The translations under genes were made by a program, and so were the position numbers. The notes beneath the pieces were generated by a model. That model was given only the letters and a program-made list of their open reading frames with translations. It was not told the DNA's origin and made no database searches. A DNA stretch of 64,000 bases from Cupriavidus sp. IDO (lineage in GTDB: Bacteria > Pseudomonadota > Gammaproteobacteria > Burkholderiales > Burkholderiaceae), in contig NZ_JWMA01000029.1 in assembly GCF_000812465.1 (NCBI RefSeq), positions 80,460 through 144,459 of the forward strand, in the 5' to 3' direction. Below, piece by piece: positions 12,038-22,837 of the stretch (positions within the stretch are counted from its first letter, which is position 1; every line of letters starts with the position of its first letter).

Positions 12038-12883
12038 GTGAAATACAAGATCCATCATCAGACCGTTTACCGCTATGCCGAGCCCGTGCGGCGCAGCGTG
12101 CACGAGCTGCGCCTGGCGCCGCGCTCGGGGCCGCTGCAGTCCGTGCAGGCATGGCAGCTGGCCGCGCCCGGCAATTTGTCGGAGGCCCGCGACGGCTTCG
12201 GCAATATCGTCCACAACTTCACCGTAAGCGGGCCGGCCGACACCATTGCGATTACCGCTACCGGCGAAGTGGAAGTGACGCTTGCGCGCGCAGATGCGGA
12301 CCGGGCCGGGCACCACGCCTTTTTCGATGCGCCCGGCGCCGGCGAATCGCGGGTGTCGCCGCTTTACTTTGTTGCCAGGACGCCGTTGACGACAGCGCCG
12401 CCCGAGATGCGGGCCTTCGCCGCGCCATTCCTGGCCGTGGGTCAGGAGATGCCGGCGCTGCTGGCGCTGGCCGATGGGATTGCCGATCGTGTCCGCTACA
12501 AGGCCAATACGACCGATGTGGGCACTTCGGCGGCTGACGCCTTCCGCCTGGGGACCGGCGTCTGCCAGGACCAGGCGCAGGTGATGGTGGCGGCATGTCG
12601 TGCCTTCGGCATACCCGCGCGCTATGTGAGCGGCTACTTCTACGATCCCGCCGCTACCGAACTGGCCAGCCATGCCTGGGCCGACGTCTGCCTGGATCCG
12701 GGGCGGGACTTGTGGTGCAGTATCGATGTCACGCACCGTTGTGTGACGGACCAGCGGCATGTACGCCTTGCCGTGGGGCGCGACTACCAGTCGGCTGCAC
12801 CGGTCCGGGGCATTCTTGAGGGCGGAGCGGGAGAGACGATGGAGGTGAATATCGCCATCACGCCCGTTGCCGGCGCCGAATAG
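12038..12883 (+). CDS. Transglutaminase-like cysteine peptidase of the Anbu cluster
   Basis: A 281-residue member of the bacterial transglutaminase-like family (N-terminal beta domain plus papain-fold core). It begins VKYKIHHQTVYRYAEPVRRS, the typical start. With the GTG at 12038 as residue 1, the catalytic triad is visible: Cys176 in GTGVCQDQAQ, His212 in SHAWADVCLDP and Asp230 in SIDVTHR. The family hydrolyses or transfers amide bonds. Together with the ATP-grasp and alpha-E genes upstream and Anbu downstream, it forms the conserved four-gene module. The start is uncertain: GTG at 12005 is also in frame but sits inside the hairpin. Neither has a clear ribosome binding site. Confidence 0.88.
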   Translation: MKYKIHHQTVYRYAEPVRRSVHELRLAPRSGPLQSVQAWQLAAPGNLSEARDGFGNIVHNFTVSGPADTIAITATGEVEVTLARADADRAGHHAFFDAPGAGESRVSPLYFVARTPLTTAPPEMRAFAAPFLAVGQEMPALLALADGIADRVRYKANTTDVGTSAADAFRLGTGVCQDQAQVMVAACRAFGIPARYVSGYFYDPAATELASHAWADVCLDPGRDLWCSIDVTHRCVTDQRHVRLAVGRDYQSAAPVRGILEGGAGETMEVNIAITPVAGAE

Positions 12884-12933
12884 CCGATTAGACGGCCGCT
12901 TCCAGACAGTGCGCGCAGGCAACCCGGCGGCGC

Positions 12934-12939
12934 TAGAAT
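12934..12939 (+). promoter_or_regulatory. Probable -10 box of the Anbu gene
   Basis: TAGAAT lies in the gap between the transglutaminase gene and the Anbu gene. TAGAAT is also the -10 of the tRNA-Ser promoter in this window. I see no clear -35, so this is a suggestion that Anbu has a promoter of its own. Confidence 0.4.
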
Positions 12940-12994
12940 GCCTGATGATCCCGGGCTGCCAACGCGCAGTCGCACCAGAACTGACAACAACACC

Positions 12995-13816
12995 ATGACG
13001 TACTGCGTAGCCATGCGGCTCGATGCCGGACTTGTATTCCTGTCCGATTCCCGCACCAACGCCGGCGTGGATGCCATTTCCACGGCCCGCAAGATGACTG
13101 TCTTCGAGGAGCCCGGCGACCGCGTAATGGTCCTGCTGACGGCCGGCAACCTCGCCATCAGCCAGTCGGTGCGCCAGATCCTGGTCGAAGGCCGTGATGA
13201 AAAGCGCTCGCTCTGGACGGCGCGCGACATGTTCGAGGCAACGTCGATCGTTGGCGACGCGGTGCGCCAGGTGCACAAGCGCGACGCCCATGCGCTGCGC
13301 GATGCCGGCATCGAATTCAATGTCAGCCTGATCTTTGGCGGCCAGATCCGTGGCGAGCGCGTGCGCCTGTTCAACGTCTACGCGGCGGGCAATTTTGTCG
13401 AGGCCACGCCGGAGAACTGCTACTTCCAGATCGGCGAGGCCAAGTACGGCAAGCCCATCATCGACCGTGTCGTGCACCCGTCGATGCCGCTGGGCGAAGC
13501 GGCCAAGTGTGCGCTGATCTCGATGGATTCAACGCTCAAGTCGAATATCTCGGTCGGCCTGCCGCTGGACCTGCTGGTCTACGAGGCCGATACGCTGCGT
13601 GTGACGCGCTTCGTCAGTATCGACGAAAAGAACGCGTACTTCCGCATGATCCGCGACACCTGGGGGCAGCGCTTGCGCCAGGTGTTCGGCGAGATCCACG
13701 ATCCCGAATGGGATGCGAGCAAGGCAGCCGAATTCCCGCTGGCGCGCACGACTGAAGCCGATCGCTGGGGCCAGCCGGTGCGGGCCAAGCGCGAGCGCTC
13801 GCGCACGCAGGACTGA
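12995..13816 (+). CDS. Anbu proteasome-like N-terminal threonine peptidase
   Basis: Self-compartmentalising peptidase homologue of the proteasome beta subunit and HslV, known as Anbu. The 273-residue protein begins MTYCVAMRLDAGLVFLSDSR. After removal of Met the N-terminus is Thr1, and Asp17 and Lys32 stand where proteasomal beta subunits have their active-site Asp17 and Lys33. A further proteasome-like stretch is VSLIFGGQIRGERVRLFNVY. The ATG at 12995 must be the true start because the nucleophile has to be residue 2. No unfoldase gene is nearby, consistent with published views that Anbu acts on peptides or in an unknown pathway with its three partner genes upstream. Confidence 0.93.
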   Translation: MTYCVAMRLDAGLVFLSDSRTNAGVDAISTARKMTVFEEPGDRVMVLLTAGNLAISQSVRQILVEGRDEKRSLWTARDMFEATSIVGDAVRQVHKRDAHALRDAGIEFNVSLIFGGQIRGERVRLFNVYAAGNFVEATPENCYFQIGEAKYGKPIIDRVVHPSMPLGEAAKCALISMDSTLKSNISVGLPLDLLVYEADTLRVTRFVSIDEKNAYFRMIRDTWGQRLRQVFGEIHDPEWDASKAAEFPLARTTEADRWGQPVRAKRERSRTQD

Positions 13817-13833
13817 GCGGGAAGAGGACGACG

Positions 13834-14640
13834 ATGCGCGAGATCATCCATTTTTCCCATGCCAACGGTTTTCCGGTAACGACTTACCGCAAGCTGTTTG
13901 GCGAGCTGGACGACGACTTCGAGTTCCGCGCCGTGGATCGCTATGGGCACAAGCCGGAATTCCCGGTGACGCGCGGCTGGCCGCACCTGGTGGAAGAATT
14001 GCTGGGCGAGGTCGACCGCCAGTACCGCGAGCCGGTCTGGCTGGTGGGCCATTCGCTGGGCGGCTTCCTGTCGCTGATGGCGGCGCTGCGGCGGCCGGAG
14101 CGCGTGCGCGGCGTGGTGATGCTCGATTCGCCGATCATCGCCGGCTGGCGCGCTTCGCTGCTGAAGACCGCGCAGCTGCTCGGCATCGACGAAAAGCCGG
14201 GCCCGGCGGCGGTGACCAGGAACCGGCGCACGCACTGGCCCGACGCCGAGGCCGTGTGGGAGCATTTCCGCGCCAAGCCTAACTTTGCCGTGTGGGACCA
14301 GGAAGTGCTGCGCGATTACGCGATCCATGGCACCGAACCGACCGGCAAGGATAGCGAGCGCCGGCTGCGCTTCAATCGCGAGGTCGAGTACTGGATTTAT
14401 CGCACGCTGCCGACCAGCCTGGGCCGCAAGGTTTCGCGCGGCGCGCCGGTGCCAGTCGGCTTCGTCGCCGGCACGCGCTCGCGTGAAGTCCGGCAGTGCG
14501 GCCTGGGGGCGACCCGCAAGCTGGTGGGCGAGAACCTGCGCTTTATCGAGGGCGGCCATCTCTACCCGATGGAACGCCCGCAGGAGACCGCCCAGCTGGT
14601 GCGCGACCTGATCGGCGAGATGCGACGGAACGGCCGCTGA
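13834..14640 (+). CDS. Alpha/beta-hydrolase fold protein
   Basis: A 268-residue alpha/beta hydrolase of unknown substrate. The nucleophile elbow is GHSLGG with Ser74, an oxyanion-type HANGFP segment lies near the N-terminus, and a candidate catalytic histidine is in EGGHLYPMERP near the C-terminus. It begins 17 bases after the Anbu stop and may be read from the same transcript, but it is not a standard member of the Anbu module, so a functional link is only positional. Esterase or lipase activity is plausible. Confidence 0.85.
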   Translation: MREIIHFSHANGFPVTTYRKLFGELDDDFEFRAVDRYGHKPEFPVTRGWPHLVEELLGEVDRQYREPVWLVGHSLGGFLSLMAALRRPERVRGVVMLDSPIIAGWRASLLKTAQLLGIDEKPGPAAVTRNRRTHWPDAEAVWEHFRAKPNFAVWDQEVLRDYAIHGTEPTGKDSERRLRFNREVEYWIYRTLPTSLGRKVSRGAPVPVGFVAGTRSREVRQCGLGATRKLVGENLRFIEGGHLYPMERPQETAQLVRDLIGEMRRNGR

Positions 14641-14759
14641 CCGGACATGGCGCGGCCCGCCGCGGCGAAGGGGCGAATGCGTCGCAGCATGGGCCCCAAA
14701 ACCTCTTTGCACCCGGCCGCTGTCACAATTTCCGGGCCTGCGAGGGGCGGGGTCTCATG

Positions 14760-16444
<1,685 letters not shown>

Positions 16445-16470
16445 ACCCGGCCGCCAAGCAGGAGACTGTC

Positions 16471-17340
16471 ATGAAACTCTGTGGATTCGAGGCCGGCCTC
16501 GACAAGCCGTTCTTCCTGATCGCGGGTCCGTGCGTGATCGAGTCCGAGCAAATGGCGCTGGATACCGCCGGCGAGCTCAAGGCCATCACCGCTGAACTGG
16601 GCATCCCGTTCATCTACAAGTCGTCGTTCGACAAGGCCAACCGTTCTTCGGGCAAGTCGTTCCGCGGCCTGGGCATGGAGAAGGGCCTGGAGATCCTGGC
16701 GACCGTCAAGCGCGAGATCGGCGTGCCGGTGCTGACCGACATCCACGAGATCGACGAGATCAAGCCGGTCGCCGCCGTGGTGGACGTGCTGCAGACGCCG
16801 GCTTTCCTGTGCCGCCAGACTGATTTCATCCGTGCCTGCGCCCAGAGCGGCAAGCCGGTGAATATCAAGAAGGGCCAGTTCCTCGCGCCGCACGACATGA
16901 AGAATGTGATCGACAAGGCGCGTGATGCCGCGCGCGAAGCCGGTCTGCCCGACGATGTCTTCATGGCCTGCGAGCGTGGCGTTTCGTTCGGCTACAACAA
17001 CCTGGTGTCCGACATGCGCTCGCTGGCGATCATGCGCGAGACGGGCGCTCCGGTGGTGTTCGACGCCACTCACTCGGTGCAGCTGCCGGGCGGCCAGGGC
17101 ACCAGCTCCGGCGGCCAGCGCGAGTTCGTGCCGGTGCTGTCGCGTGCCGCCGTGGCCACCGGCGTGGCCGGGCTCTTCATGGAAACGCACCCGGATCCGA
17201 GCAAGGCCATGTCCGACGGCCCCAACGCGGTGCCGCTGTCGCGCATGAAGGAACTGCTGGCCGTGCTCAAGGATCTGGATACGCTGGTAAAGCGTGCCGG
17301 CTTCCTGGAAGACAACTTCGGCTGGCCGGCCTGCGCCTGA
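16471..17340 (+). CDS. kdsA: 3-deoxy-8-phosphooctulonate (KDO-8-P) synthase
   Basis: Condenses phosphoenolpyruvate with arabinose 5-phosphate to give KDO 8-phosphate for the lipopolysaccharide inner core. The 289-residue protein has the family start [12 protein letters not shown], the substrate-binding [11 protein letters not shown] segment, VLTDIHE and [14 protein letters not shown], and normal length. AGGAGA lies upstream of its ATG, 26 bases after the pyrG stop. The downstream enolase makes its substrate phosphoenolpyruvate, a sensible pairing. Confidence 0.96.
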   Translation: MKLCGFEAGLDKPFFLIAGPCVIESEQMALDTAGELKAITAELGIPFIYKSSFDKANRSSGKSFRGLGMEKGLEILATVKREIGVPVLTDIHEIDEIKPVAAVVDVLQTPAFLCRQTDFIRACAQSGKPVNIKKGQFLAPHDMKNVIDKARDAAREAGLPDDVFMACERGVSFGYNNLVSDMRSLAIMRETGAPVVFDATHSVQLPGGQGTSSGGQREFVPVLSRAAVATGVAGLFMETHPDPSKAMSDGPNAVPLSRMKELLAVLKDLDTLVKRAGFLEDNFGWPACA

Positions 17341-17349
17341 GCAGGCCCC

Positions 17350-17385
17350 GGTTTGTCGCCGCCGCTGTGCGGACGGTGACAAACC
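17350..17385. other. Hairpin between kdsA and the DUF1330 gene
   Basis: GGTTTGTC at 17350-17357 pairs with GACAAACC at 17378-17385, with a GC-rich loop region between that can extend the pairing. There is no T tract, so it is more likely a processing or attenuating structure than a full terminator. Confidence 0.4.
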
Positions 17386-17422
17386 ATATCGAAAGACAAT
17401 ACAAAAAATCGGGAGATACACC

Positions 17423-17713
17423 ATGGCCGCGGGCTTTATCATCGCCTACGTCGACGTGACCGACCCCCAGCAGTACGAAGCGTACAAAGTGCTTTCCAGC
17501 AAGGCCATGCAGATCCACGGCGCCGAGGTGCTCGTGCGTGGCGGCCGGACGGAACCGCTGGAGGGCGAGTGGGCGCCGACCCGTGTCGTGGTGCTGAAAT
17601 TCCCCAGCTATGAAGCCGCCAAGTCATTCCACGATGGGGAGGCATATCGCGCCGCCCGCAAGGCGCGCGAACACGCGGCGAAGATGAACATGATCGTGGT
17701 CGAGGGCGTCTGA
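17423..17713 (+). CDS. DUF1330 domain protein (dimeric alpha-beta barrel)
   Basis: A 96-residue protein of the DUF1330 family, a ferredoxin-like dimeric fold with no settled function. Characteristic features are the start AGFIIAYVDVTDPQQYEAY, a central GGRTEPLEGEW loop, VVLKFPSYEAAKSFHDGEAY, and a helix ending in MNMIVVEG. The ATG at 17423 has GGGAGA upstream. It sits between kdsA and eno, probably co-transcribed, but shows no catalytic motif tying it to either pathway. Confidence 0.88.
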   Translation: MAAGFIIAYVDVTDPQQYEAYKVLSSKAMQIHGAEVLVRGGRTEPLEGEWAPTRVVVLKFPSYEAAKSFHDGEAYRAARKAREHAAKMNMIVVEGV

Positions 17714-17743
17714 GGCGATTTTGGGCGTCCGGCATGGCCGTGA

Positions 17744-19105
<1,362 letters not shown>

Positions 19106-19114
19106 GCCTGCCGG

Positions 19115-19147
19115 GCACATCACCCCGCCTTCGCGGGAATGATGTGC
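19115..19147. other. Imperfect hairpin just after eno
   Basis: GCACATCA at 19115-19122 pairs with TGATGTGC at 19140-19147, and CCCGC pairs with GCGGG around a short CTTC-type loop. It is directly followed by a T-tract terminator, so it may protect the 3' end of the eno transcript. Confidence 0.4.
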
Positions 19148-19161
19148 CGATGGCCCGAGAT

Positions 19162-19200
19162 GGCGGCGGCACGGACTAGTTTCCGGCCGCCGCCGTTTTT
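19162..19200 (+). terminator. Rho-independent terminator downstream of eno
   Basis: GGCGGCGGC (19162-19170) pairs exactly with GCCGCCGCC (19186-19194) and is followed by GTTTTT. It separates eno from ftsB, so ftsB is either read through or has its own promoter in 19201-19278. Confidence 0.75.
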
Positions 19201-19278
19201 GTATCCAAATCTGGCTGGCATTGCCTTCCGGCCGGAGTTCGCAGATCATTGTGCGGAATTTCTTGTCCGCAACCTTTC

Positions 19279-19620
19279 ATGCGTCTGATCTCGCTGCTGT
19301 TGTTTGTGCTGCTGCTTGCGATCCAGTACCCGCTCTGGCTGGGCAAGGGCGGCTGGCTGCGCGTCTGGGACCTGAACCGCCAGGTGCAGGAGCAGAGCAC
19401 GCGCAACCAGTCGCTCAAGCTGCGCAATGCCAAGCTGGAAGGGGAAGTGAAGGACCTCCAGGATGGCACCGGCGCGATCGAGGAGCGTGCCCGCTACGAG
19501 CTGGGCATGGTCAAGGATGGCGAGGTCTTCGTGCAGTTCGTCGCACCGGCACCGAAGGTCAGCGCCACGCCGCCGCTGCCGCCTCCGGCCAATTCCCCGG
19601 CCGCGACCGGCCATCCCTGA
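19279..19620 (+). CDS. ftsB: Cell division protein FtsB
   Basis: Small bitopic divisome protein that pairs with FtsL and FtsQ at the septum. The 113-residue protein has a short cytoplasmic start, one membrane segment (about residues 3-20) and a periplasmic coiled coil (about 28-65) with the family features [20 protein letters not shown] and [17 protein letters not shown]. The tail is a Pro/Ala-rich stretch. I chose the ATG at 19279 because it places the membrane segment at the very N-terminus; an upstream ATG at 19249 adds ten unconserved residues. Position after eno matches related genomes. Confidence 0.92.
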   Translation: MRLISLLLFVLLLAIQYPLWLGKGGWLRVWDLNRQVQEQSTRNQSLKLRNAKLEGEVKDLQDGTGAIEERARYELGMVKDGEVFVQFVAPAPKVSATPPLPPPANSPAATGHP

Positions 19621-19715
19621 GTTTTCCGGAAATTACTGAATTGCCGTCTGCGTCACCTCGGCAGGGGCTGGCGTAGCGGACGGGCTCGCCCGCCGATCCT
19701 GAATCTGCCAGAGGC

Positions 19716-20123
19716 CTACCACCAGTACGGGTAGCCGCCCCAGCCCCAGTAGCCGGGCATTCCCACGCTCACGCCGCCTCCCCAGCGCCCGCCGCCCCAG
19801 CCGCCGTAATACAGGTTCCAGCTGGTATTCGGATAGGCATAGGCGGCCATTGCCTCGGCCTGTTGCTGGCGGGCAATGGCGTCTTCCTGCTCGTGCAGGA
19901 TCTGCTGGTTCAGGGAATCGAGCTTCTGGCGTTCCTCTGGCGTGAGCGGGGCCGGAGGGATCGCATTGGGCACCAGCCGCGCCGTCGGCGGCGAGCCGTT
20001 CATGTCGCGCGGGATCTCGGCGCAGCCGCCCGCCAGCAGCAGGGCGCTGCCGACCAGCGTGATCGCAGAGATCCGACGTGCGGAGGTTGTACGGGATGGG
20101 GAGGACAGGGCTCGGACGGACAT
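19716..20123 (-). CDS. Gly/Trp/Tyr-rich lipoprotein of unknown function
   Basis: A 135-residue predicted lipoprotein. After a basic N-terminus there is a hydrophobic stretch and the lipobox LAGGC with Cys34 as the lipidated residue. Residues 60-95 form a polar Gln/Glu-rich helix (LTPEERQKLDSLNQQILHEQ). The last 40 residues are rich in Gly, Trp and Tyr and end GYPYWW, a low-complexity tail seen in several small surface proteins. It is convergent with ftsB and separated from hslO by about 120 bases. No function can be assigned. Confidence 0.75.
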   Translation of the reverse strand: MSVRALSSPSRTTSARRISAITLVGSALLLAGGCAEIPRDMNGSPPTARLVPNAIPPAPLTPEERQKLDSLNQQILHEQEDAIARQQQAEAMAAYAYPNTSWNLYYGGWGGGRWGGGVSVGMPGYWGWGGYPYWW

Positions 20124-20242
20124 GATCGTTTCAGGCTCCCGAAAGAGGCGACCATTTAGCCGTTGGACACGTCGCCGGCCCGATGTTTCCCCGGCGCCAC
20201 AGTCGTGCCGGCACCGGTTCCGTCCTTGTGTGCGCTACCGCA

Positions 20243-21244
20243 TCAGTGATGCTGGTGCGCGCCGTCGCCGGCGCCGGTCGCGATATGCGCGGGCGCGAAC
20301 AGCTGGGCGCAGTCGACCGGATCGAACTCGTAGCGCTGGCCGCAGAAATCGCAAAGGATCTCGACGTGCCCGCGCTCGGCGACGATGCCGTCGATCTCGG
20401 CCTGGCCCAGCGATTGCAGCATGCCAGCCACCTTCATGCGCGAGCACGAGCAGTTGAAATGCGGCGTCAGCGGCTCGAACACGCGCAGGCCTGCGTCTTG
20501 CAGGTCTTCCCAGAACAGGCGGCGCAGCAGCGTTTCCGGCGTTTCGGCCAGTAGCTCGTCCGCCTTGAGCGTGGTGCCGAGCTGGCACGCGCGGTCCCAG
20601 GTATCCAGGTCCTGCGCGCGGCCGTGGCCGGCCAGCGGCGAGCCGGTCTCGCCCACTTCGGCGGTGCCGCCATACGAGGGCAGTTTCTGCAGCAGCATGC
20701 CGGCGGCGACGTGGTCGTCAGCGGCAAGCCACAGGCGCGTATCGAGCTGCTCGGAGGCCTGCATGTAGTGCTCGAGTACGGCGCTCATCGAGTCCAGCGG
20801 GCCGTGGTGGTCGGCCAGCGGCACGATGCCCTGGTAGGGCTGCTGGCCCGGCAGCTTGTCCTGCGGGTCGAGCGTGATGGCAAAGCGGCCGTGGCCGGTG
20901 ACGTTGACCATGTCGGCAAGTGTGGCATCGTCAGCGATCTGCGCGCCTTCGGCCAGCTTGGCGGTGGCGCGCATCGACAGGTCCGACAGGCATTCCACCA
21001 CCAGCATGCGCACCGGGCCATCGCCATGCAGCTGCATGACCAGCGCGCCGTTGAACTTGAGATTGGCCGACAGCAGCGCGGACGCCGCCATCATCTCGCC
21101 CAGCACGCGCCGCACCGGCGCCGGATAGCTGTGCCGGCTCAGCACCTCCCGCCATGTGGCTTCCATGCGGACGAGTTCGCCACGCACGGGCGCCGCGTCA
21201 AACAGGAATTTCTGCAGGGTGTCGGGGGTCTGGGTATCGGTCAC
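20243..21244 (-). CDS. hslO: Redox-regulated chaperone Hsp33
   Basis: Holdase chaperone switched on by oxidation. The 333-residue protein has the N-terminal Hsp33 fold (LMQ-like VMQLHGDGPVRMLVVE and GRFAITLD) and the C-terminal zinc switch: Cys-x-Cys in FNCSCSRMKV and Cys-x2-Cys in LCDFCGQRYEFD, about 30 residues apart. The C-terminus ends with a His-containing tail. The annotated start is a GTG at 21244 without an obvious ribosome binding site, but the following MTDTQTPDTLQKFLFD matches the family start. The gamma carbonic anhydrase gene ends 53 bases upstream on the same strand. Confidence 0.95.
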   Translation of the reverse strand: MTDTQTPDTLQKFLFDAAPVRGELVRMEATWREVLSRHSYPAPVRRVLGEMMAASALLSANLKFNGALVMQLHGDGPVRMLVVECLSDLSMRATAKLAEGAQIADDATLADMVNVTGHGRFAITLDPQDKLPGQQPYQGIVPLADHHGPLDSMSAVLEHYMQASEQLDTRLWLAADDHVAAGMLLQKLPSYGGTAEVGETGSPLAGHGRAQDLDTWDRACQLGTTLKADELLAETPETLLRRLFWEDLQDAGLRVFEPLTPHFNCSCSRMKVAGMLQSLGQAEIDGIVAERGHVEILCDFCGQRYEFDPVDCAQLFAPAHIATGAGDGAHQHH

Positions 21245-21297
21245 AATAATCTGTCGGTCAATCGGTTGATGCTACTTCGGGGGCTCGCGCGCTCGAA

Positions 21298-21822
21298 TCA
21301 GTCAATACGCTTGAGTTGCTTCTTGTACATGGCCTGGCGCGTGGCGTAGGTCTCGGCGTTCCGGTACAGGTTGGCCACGTCCTGGTCGGTCAGCTGCCGC
21401 ACGACCTTGGCCGGTGCGCCCAGGATCAGCGAGCGATCCGGGAAGACCTTGCCTTCGGTAACGACCGCTCCGGCGCCGACCAGGCACTCCTTGCCGATCA
21501 CGGCGCGGTTCAGCACCACTGCCTGGATGCCGATCAGCGAGCCTTCGCCCACCGTGCAGCCGTGCAGCATGGCCTGGTGGCCAATCGAGACCTTGTCGCC
21601 CAGCGTCAGCGGGCAACCCGGGTCGGTGTGCAGGACCGAGCCTTCCTGGATATTGGTGTCGGCCCCCACCACGATCGGTTCGTTATCGCCCCGGATCACA
21701 ACGCCAGGCCATGCGCTGGCGCGGGACTTGAGCGTCACGTTGCCGATGATGGTGGCTTCCGCCGCCACATAGGCGTCGCTGTCGATATTCGGGGTGAGCT
21801 CGCCGAGCTGGTAAAGCGCCAT
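21298..21822 (-). CDS. Gamma-class carbonic anhydrase family protein
   Basis: A 174-residue left-handed beta-helix (hexapeptide repeat) protein of the YrdA/PaaY/gamma carbonic anhydrase group. It starts MALYQLGELTPNIDSDAYVA and has repeat segments such as VTLKSRASAWPGVVIRGD, the metal-binding histidines in SVLHTDPGCPLTLGD and GHQAMLHGCTVGEGS, and LVGAGAVVTEG. GGAG precedes the ATG. It is co-directional with hslO and probably in the same transcript. Carbonic anhydrase activity is family inference; many members have no measured activity. Confidence 0.9.
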   Translation of the reverse strand: MALYQLGELTPNIDSDAYVAAEATIIGNVTLKSRASAWPGVVIRGDNEPIVVGADTNIQEGSVLHTDPGCPLTLGDKVSIGHQAMLHGCTVGEGSLIGIQAVVLNRAVIGKECLVGAGAVVTEGKVFPDRSLILGAPAKVVRQLTDQDVANLYRNAETYATRQAMYKKQLKRID

Positions 21823-21976
21823 GACATCTCCTGCACAAAGGATTCACGTTATCTGGGGATTGCCGCCGGGCTTTAAAGGGTCTGGCTGGCTTTCAAAGGG
21901 CTGCGGAGCGGCCGGCGGGCGCCGTGGGAGGCATCCGGCAAGGCTCTACAATGGCGGCAGTCCGGATTTTACGCTC

Positions 21977-22837
21977 ATGCCAGAAAAATCACCCGCTGCC
22001 CGTTCGCCTGATTCATCACTTTCGCCGCGCCGGCAGGCGCTGGCCGCGCTTTGCATGACCGATGCGCGGAGCAAGGCTTCGGCTGCGCGGGCGCTGTATC
22101 AGGCAATGCTTGCGGCCGGAGGGGACGAGGTCTTCCCAGGCGTGGATGAGGTGATCGTCGCCGATCCGGCGCTGCCCGTGCCGGGCCGTCCCGCCCTGCC
22201 GGAACTGGTTCCGCCGCAAAAGGTGGAGCGCCGCCGCTCGCTGCAGACCGAGGCTGGGCGCGCAGCCATGATCCACGCGCTGTGCCATATCGAGTTCAAC
22301 GCCATCAACCTCGCGCTGGACGCCGTCTGGCGTTTTCCCGGCATGCCGTCAGGCTTCTATCGCGACTGGCTGCGCGTGGCCGATGAAGAGGCGCTGCATT
22401 TCACACTGCTGTCCGATCACCTCGCCACGCTCGGGTTTGCGTACGGCGATTTCCCCGCCCACAACAGCCTGTGGGAAATGGCCGACAAGACCGCCGGCGA
22501 TGTGCTTGCGCGCATGGCGCTGGTGCCGCGCACGCTGGAAGCGCGCGGGCTGGACGCCTCGCCACCGGTGCGCGCGAAGCTGGCCAGCGCCGGCGACCAC
22601 GCAGCGGCCGCCATCATCGACATCATCCTGCGCGATGAGGTCGGCCATGTGGCCATCGGCAACCACTGGTACCGGTGGCTGTGCGCCGAGCGCGGATTTG
22701 ATCCGGTCGCGACCTATGCCACGCTGGCCGGGCAGTACCGCGCGCCCAAGCTGCGCGGTCCGTTCAATCTCGATGCACGCCGTGCGGCTGGTTTCGACGA
22801 GGACGAGCTGGCGTGGCTGGAGGCTTCGGCCGGCTAG
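21977..22837 (+). CDS. DUF455 ferritin-like domain protein
   Basis: A 286-residue ferritin-like four-helix protein of the DUF455 family. Candidate iron ligands are in HIEFNAINLALD, DEEALHFTLLSDHL and RDEVGHVAIGNHW. Family members in other bacteria are reported in tRNA hydroxylation (MiaE-like) or as uncharacterised di-iron proteins, so a precise role is not claimed. I chose the ATG at 21977 because the 52 codons further upstream are unconserved and overlap a likely promoter (TACAAT at 21947-21952). The stop overlaps that of the convergent acyl-CoA synthetase by four bases. Confidence 0.87.
   Translation: MPEKSPAARSPDSSLSPRRQALAALCMTDARSKASAARALYQAMLAAGGDEVFPGVDEVIVADPALPVPGRPALPELVPPQKVERRRSLQTEAGRAAMIHALCHIEFNAINLALDAVWRFPGMPSGFYRDWLRVADEEALHFTLLSDHLATLGFAYGDFPAHNSLWEMADKTAGDVLARMALVPRTLEARGLDASPPVRAKLASAGDHAAAAIIDIILRDEVGHVAIGNHWYRWLCAERGFDPVATYATLAGQYRAPKLRGPFNLDARRAAGFDEDELAWLEASAG

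Noticed and set aside
10880..13477. 865-codon open frame on the minus strand
   Set aside because: Antisense to the alpha-E, transglutaminase and Anbu genes; no family pattern, composition of a shadow frame.
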